From positions 124,001-188,000 of the forward strand of contig NZ_JAFCLP010000003.1 in assembly GCF_018129405.1 (NCBI RefSeq): 64,000 bases of DNA, given 5' to 3'. This document shows, in pieces, positions 62,558 through 64,000 of this stretch (its first letter is position 1; every line of letters starts with the position of its first letter). This DNA comes from Bradyrhizobium iriomotense (GTDB taxonomy: Bacteria; Pseudomonadota; Alphaproteobacteria; Rhizobiales; Xanthobacteraceae). Made by a program: the position numbers and the translations under genes. The notes beneath the pieces are model-generated. The model was not told the origin of the DNA. It searched no databases and saw only the letters and a program-made list of their open reading frames with translations.

Positions 62558-62764
62558 ATGAGCCCAATTCGTCGCACGATAAGCCTGATGGTTGCACTCG
62601 TCCTAATCATCGTAGGGCTGGTGGCTCTGATATATCTCCTATTCTTCGCGCTTCGGTGGAAGGGCTGGATGCTAATGGCCGCCGGTTTCGTGACGGCGTT
62701 AGGCGGCATGTGGTTTTGGGAGGACTTTCCGAAAGCAAGAGCGAAGAGCAATGGGGGCGGTTAG
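62558..62764 (+). CDS. Small two-helix membrane protein
   Basis: A 68-residue product I do not recognise. Residues about 10-32 and 36-52 are hydrophobic (ISLMVALVLIIVGLVALIYLLFF and GWMLMAAGFVTALGGMWF), with a basic loop between, so it is probably a double-pass membrane protein. No strong ribosome binding site is seen. It follows the amidotransferase gene by 81 bp, with a fragment of a CTCTCCC-type palindromic repeat in between. Confidence 0.55.
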   Translation: MSPIRRTISLMVALVLIIVGLVALIYLLFFALRWKGWMLMAAGFVTALGGMWFWEDFPKARAKSNGGG

Positions 62765-62768
62765 ATAA

Positions 62769-63236
62769 TCAGAACGGATCCGTCCCCAGCCCCGGCACAT
62801 CGGCCGGCCGCGACCCTGGCGCCGGCCAGTGAAACCGGCGGTCCTTCTCCGCAATCATGATGTCGTTGATCGAAGCCTCGCGGCGCTTCATCAGGCCGTG
62901 CTCGTCGAACTCCCACTGCTCGTTGCCGTAGGAGCGATACCACTGGCCGTTTCCATCGTGCCATTCGTATTGGAAGCGCACCGCGATGCGGTTGCCGTCG
63001 AAGGCCCAGAGGTCCTTGATCAGGCGGTAATTCTGCTCCTTCTCCCATTTGCGTGTGAGGAAGGCGACGATGGCCTCGCGGCCCTGAAACACCTCGGAGC
63101 GGTTACGCCAGCGGCTGTCCTCGGTATAGGCGAGCGAGACCCGAACCGGATCGCGCGAATTCCAGGCGTCCTCGGCCATGCGCGCCTTCTGCGCGGCGGT
63201 CTCTCGGGTAAAGGGCGGAAGCGGCGGGCGCGACAT
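62769..63236 (-). CDS. NTF2-like DUF1348 family protein
   Basis: A 155-residue protein of the nuclear-transport-factor-2-like DUF1348 family. It carries the segments [54 protein letters not shown] and [30 protein letters not shown] that mark the family. The ATG at 63236 has GAGG five bases upstream. It lies on the minus strand 94 bp after ybgC and converges on the small membrane protein. Function is unknown; no ECF-type motif is found upstream. Confidence 0.9.
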   Translation of the reverse strand: MSRPPLPPFTRETAAQKARMAEDAWNSRDPVRVSLAYTEDSRWRNRSEVFQGREAIVAFLTRKWEKEQNYRLIKDLWAFDGNRIAVRFQYEWHDGNGQWYRSYGNEQWEFDEHGLMKRREASINDIMIAEKDRRFHWPAPGSRPADVPGLGTDPF

Positions 63237-63330
63237 GGTGGCCTCATCGGTTGATCGGGGCCGCAAATCTATCGCTGCAATTGACGGAGTCGATAGGCCA
63301 TCATCTTTCGGCCGATCACTTATCGGGCGA

Positions 63331-63780
63331 TCAGGAAATCAAATCAGCCTTCATCAAGGCGCGGATCGATTTCGGGATCGGCTGGGCGCGGCCGCCGCTG
63401 ATGAAGGCGACGCGCACCTCGGCCTTCACCAGCACGTCCTCAGCCCGGCGAACCTCCTGTGCCAGCATGATGGAGGCGCCCTTCACCGCGATCGGCCACG
63501 TCACGACGTCGAGCACGTCGTCCATCCGCGCGGGCTTGAGGAAATCGAGATGCATCGAGCGCACGACGAAGGCAAAGCCCGCGCCTTCCGTCTCCACCTG
63601 CTCGAACAGCGCCTGCTGCTCGGCGCCCATCAGCCTGAGATGATTGGTGCGGCCGCGCTCCATGTAGCGCAGATAATTGGCGTGATAGACGATGCCGGAA
63701 AAATCCGTGTCCTCGTAGTAGACGCGGACCTGCATGTGGTGGCGGCCGTCGCGGATCTCGCCGTCGAGATGGGCAGTCAT
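63331..63780 (-). CDS. ybgC: Tol-Pal associated acyl-CoA thioesterase YbgC
   Basis: A 149-residue hotdog-fold thioesterase that hydrolyses acyl-CoA and is usually the first gene of ybgC-tolQRAB-pal operons. The active-site region [25 protein letters not shown] (catalytic Asp at about residue 26) is intact. The start overlaps the stop of a 51-codon gene by 4 bp. In this window tolQ lies 57.7 kb away on the same strand, so the typical neighbour is missing here. Confidence 0.93.
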   Translation of the reverse strand: MTAHLDGEIRDGRHHMQVRVYYEDTDFSGIVYHANYLRYMERGRTNHLRLMGAEQQALFEQVETEGAGFAFVVRSMHLDFLKPARMDDVLDVVTWPIAVKGASIMLAQEVRRAEDVLVKAEVRVAFISGGRAQPIPKSIRALMKADLIS

Positions 63781-63932
63781 TTTGGCCTAGAGCTTCTCTG
63801 TCTGCGAGCTTCCTCGAGAAACTCTTCCAAATTCCAAGACACGACACGATCCGCCGCTACATCGACCATCCCTTCGTTAATGGCAGATCTTAGCGCACGC
63901 AGCTTTTCAAGGTTTTCGGCGGTTCGTTCCAT
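63777..63932 (-). CDS. Short ParD-like antitoxin-type protein coupled to ybgC
   Basis: A 51-residue reading frame starting MERTAENLEKLRALRSAINEG, with an in-frame TAG four codons upstream, so the frame is complete. The LRALRSAINEGMVD and LEEFLEEARRQR segments resemble the C-terminal, toxin-binding half of ParD-type antitoxins, but the usual N-terminal ribbon-helix-helix is missing and no ParE-like toxin follows. The stop overlaps the ybgC start (ATGA). It may be a remnant or a free-standing small protein. Confidence 0.55.
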   Translation of the reverse strand: MERTAENLEKLRALRSAINEGMVDVAADRVVSWNLEEFLEEARRQRSSRPK

Positions 63933-64000
63933 TGCGCGATGCTAGCGCTTCGGTCGCCGCCGCACAATCAGGCACAGCTATACTACGCCACCACCGGCGC

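Noticed and set aside
63933-64000. End of ruvB or another upstream gene
   Set aside because: Only about five codons before a TAG could be coding on the minus strand, too little to identify anything.

Overview
The window is about 65% GC chromosomal DNA from an alphaproteobacterium of the Rhizobiales, most likely Bradyrhizobium or a close relative. The evidence is the Tol-Pal genes, a DUF2852 protein, an ECF42-type sigma factor, many ABC and TRAP importers for nitrogenous compounds, and several short palindromic intergenic repeats of a kind common in Bradyrhizobium. The genus is inferred from gene style and repeats, not from a marker gene. I see no rRNA, tRNA, CRISPR, prophage, integrase or transposase. 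LAYOUT. 1-5.6 kb, minus strand: a GGDEF/EAL protein cut by the window edge, then tolQ-tolR-tolA-tolB. The usual operon partner ybgC lies at 63.3 kb on the same strand, and pal is not next to tolB, so the cluster looks split. 6-11.9 kb: gamma-glutamyltransferase, serine acetyltransferase, a Delta9-type desaturase, and a DUF2852 gene with a TetR regulator; matching 19-bp palindromes lie upstream of the last two genes. 12-19.3 kb: an ECF42 sigma factor and several small YCII, SnoaL-like, SRPBCC and VOC genes. Four transcription units here share an identical promoter pattern, TGTCGG-N17-CGTCTT, which defines a candidate local sigma regulon. 19.4-24.3 kb: a GhrA-like reductase, a chemoreceptor flanked by two copies of a 121-122 bp palindromic repeat, and a divergent TetR/GST pair. 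24.3-27.3 kb: a PQQ dehydrogenase with the lanthanide-type Asp-x-Asp signature, a small cytochrome c and a periplasmic binding protein (xoxFGJ-like). 27.6-34.3 kb: hydantoinase/oxoprolinase subunits A and B with a three-part TRAP transporter. 34.5-36.6 kb: a membrane-anchored lysozyme-like protein lying between a 13-codon remnant of a SIR2 3' end and an intact SIR2 gene. 36.6-42.1 kb: an SDR, a RutG-like permease, a DctA symporter and an ABC-F ATPase. 42.3-50.7 kb: a nine-gene amine or opine-type operon (PotABCD-like importer, two DadA-like flavoproteins, an HcnA/HcnB-like iron-sulfur dehydrogenase pair, RidA) with a divergent LysR gene. 51.8-60.7 kb: a nine-gene operon for import and hydrolysis of N-carbamoyl, hydantoin or ureide compounds (N-carbamoyl-D-amino-acid hydrolase, two polar-amino-acid binding proteins, permease, ATPase, PuuE-like deacetylase, hydantoin-type racemase, Tat-type peptide-binding protein, amidohydrolase), with a divergent LysR-amidotransferase pair. 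62.5-64 kb: a small membrane protein, an NTF2-like protein, ybgC, and a 51-codon ParD-like gene that overlaps ybgC by 4 bp. HOW IT FITS TOGETHER. Most of the interval between tolQ and ybgC is scavenging metabolism. At least three operons (HyuAB-TRAP, the opine/amine oxidase operon, the carbamoylase-racemase operon) feed on cyclic amides, carbamoyl amino acids, D-amino acids or opine-like amines, and each couples its own transport to hydrolysis or oxidation. The 12-19 kb block looks like a stress-type regulon driven by its own sigma factor. The last 68 bases (63933-64000) hold no recognisable gene; on the minus strand they could contain the last few codons of an upstream gene ending in TAG, but this cannot be identified.
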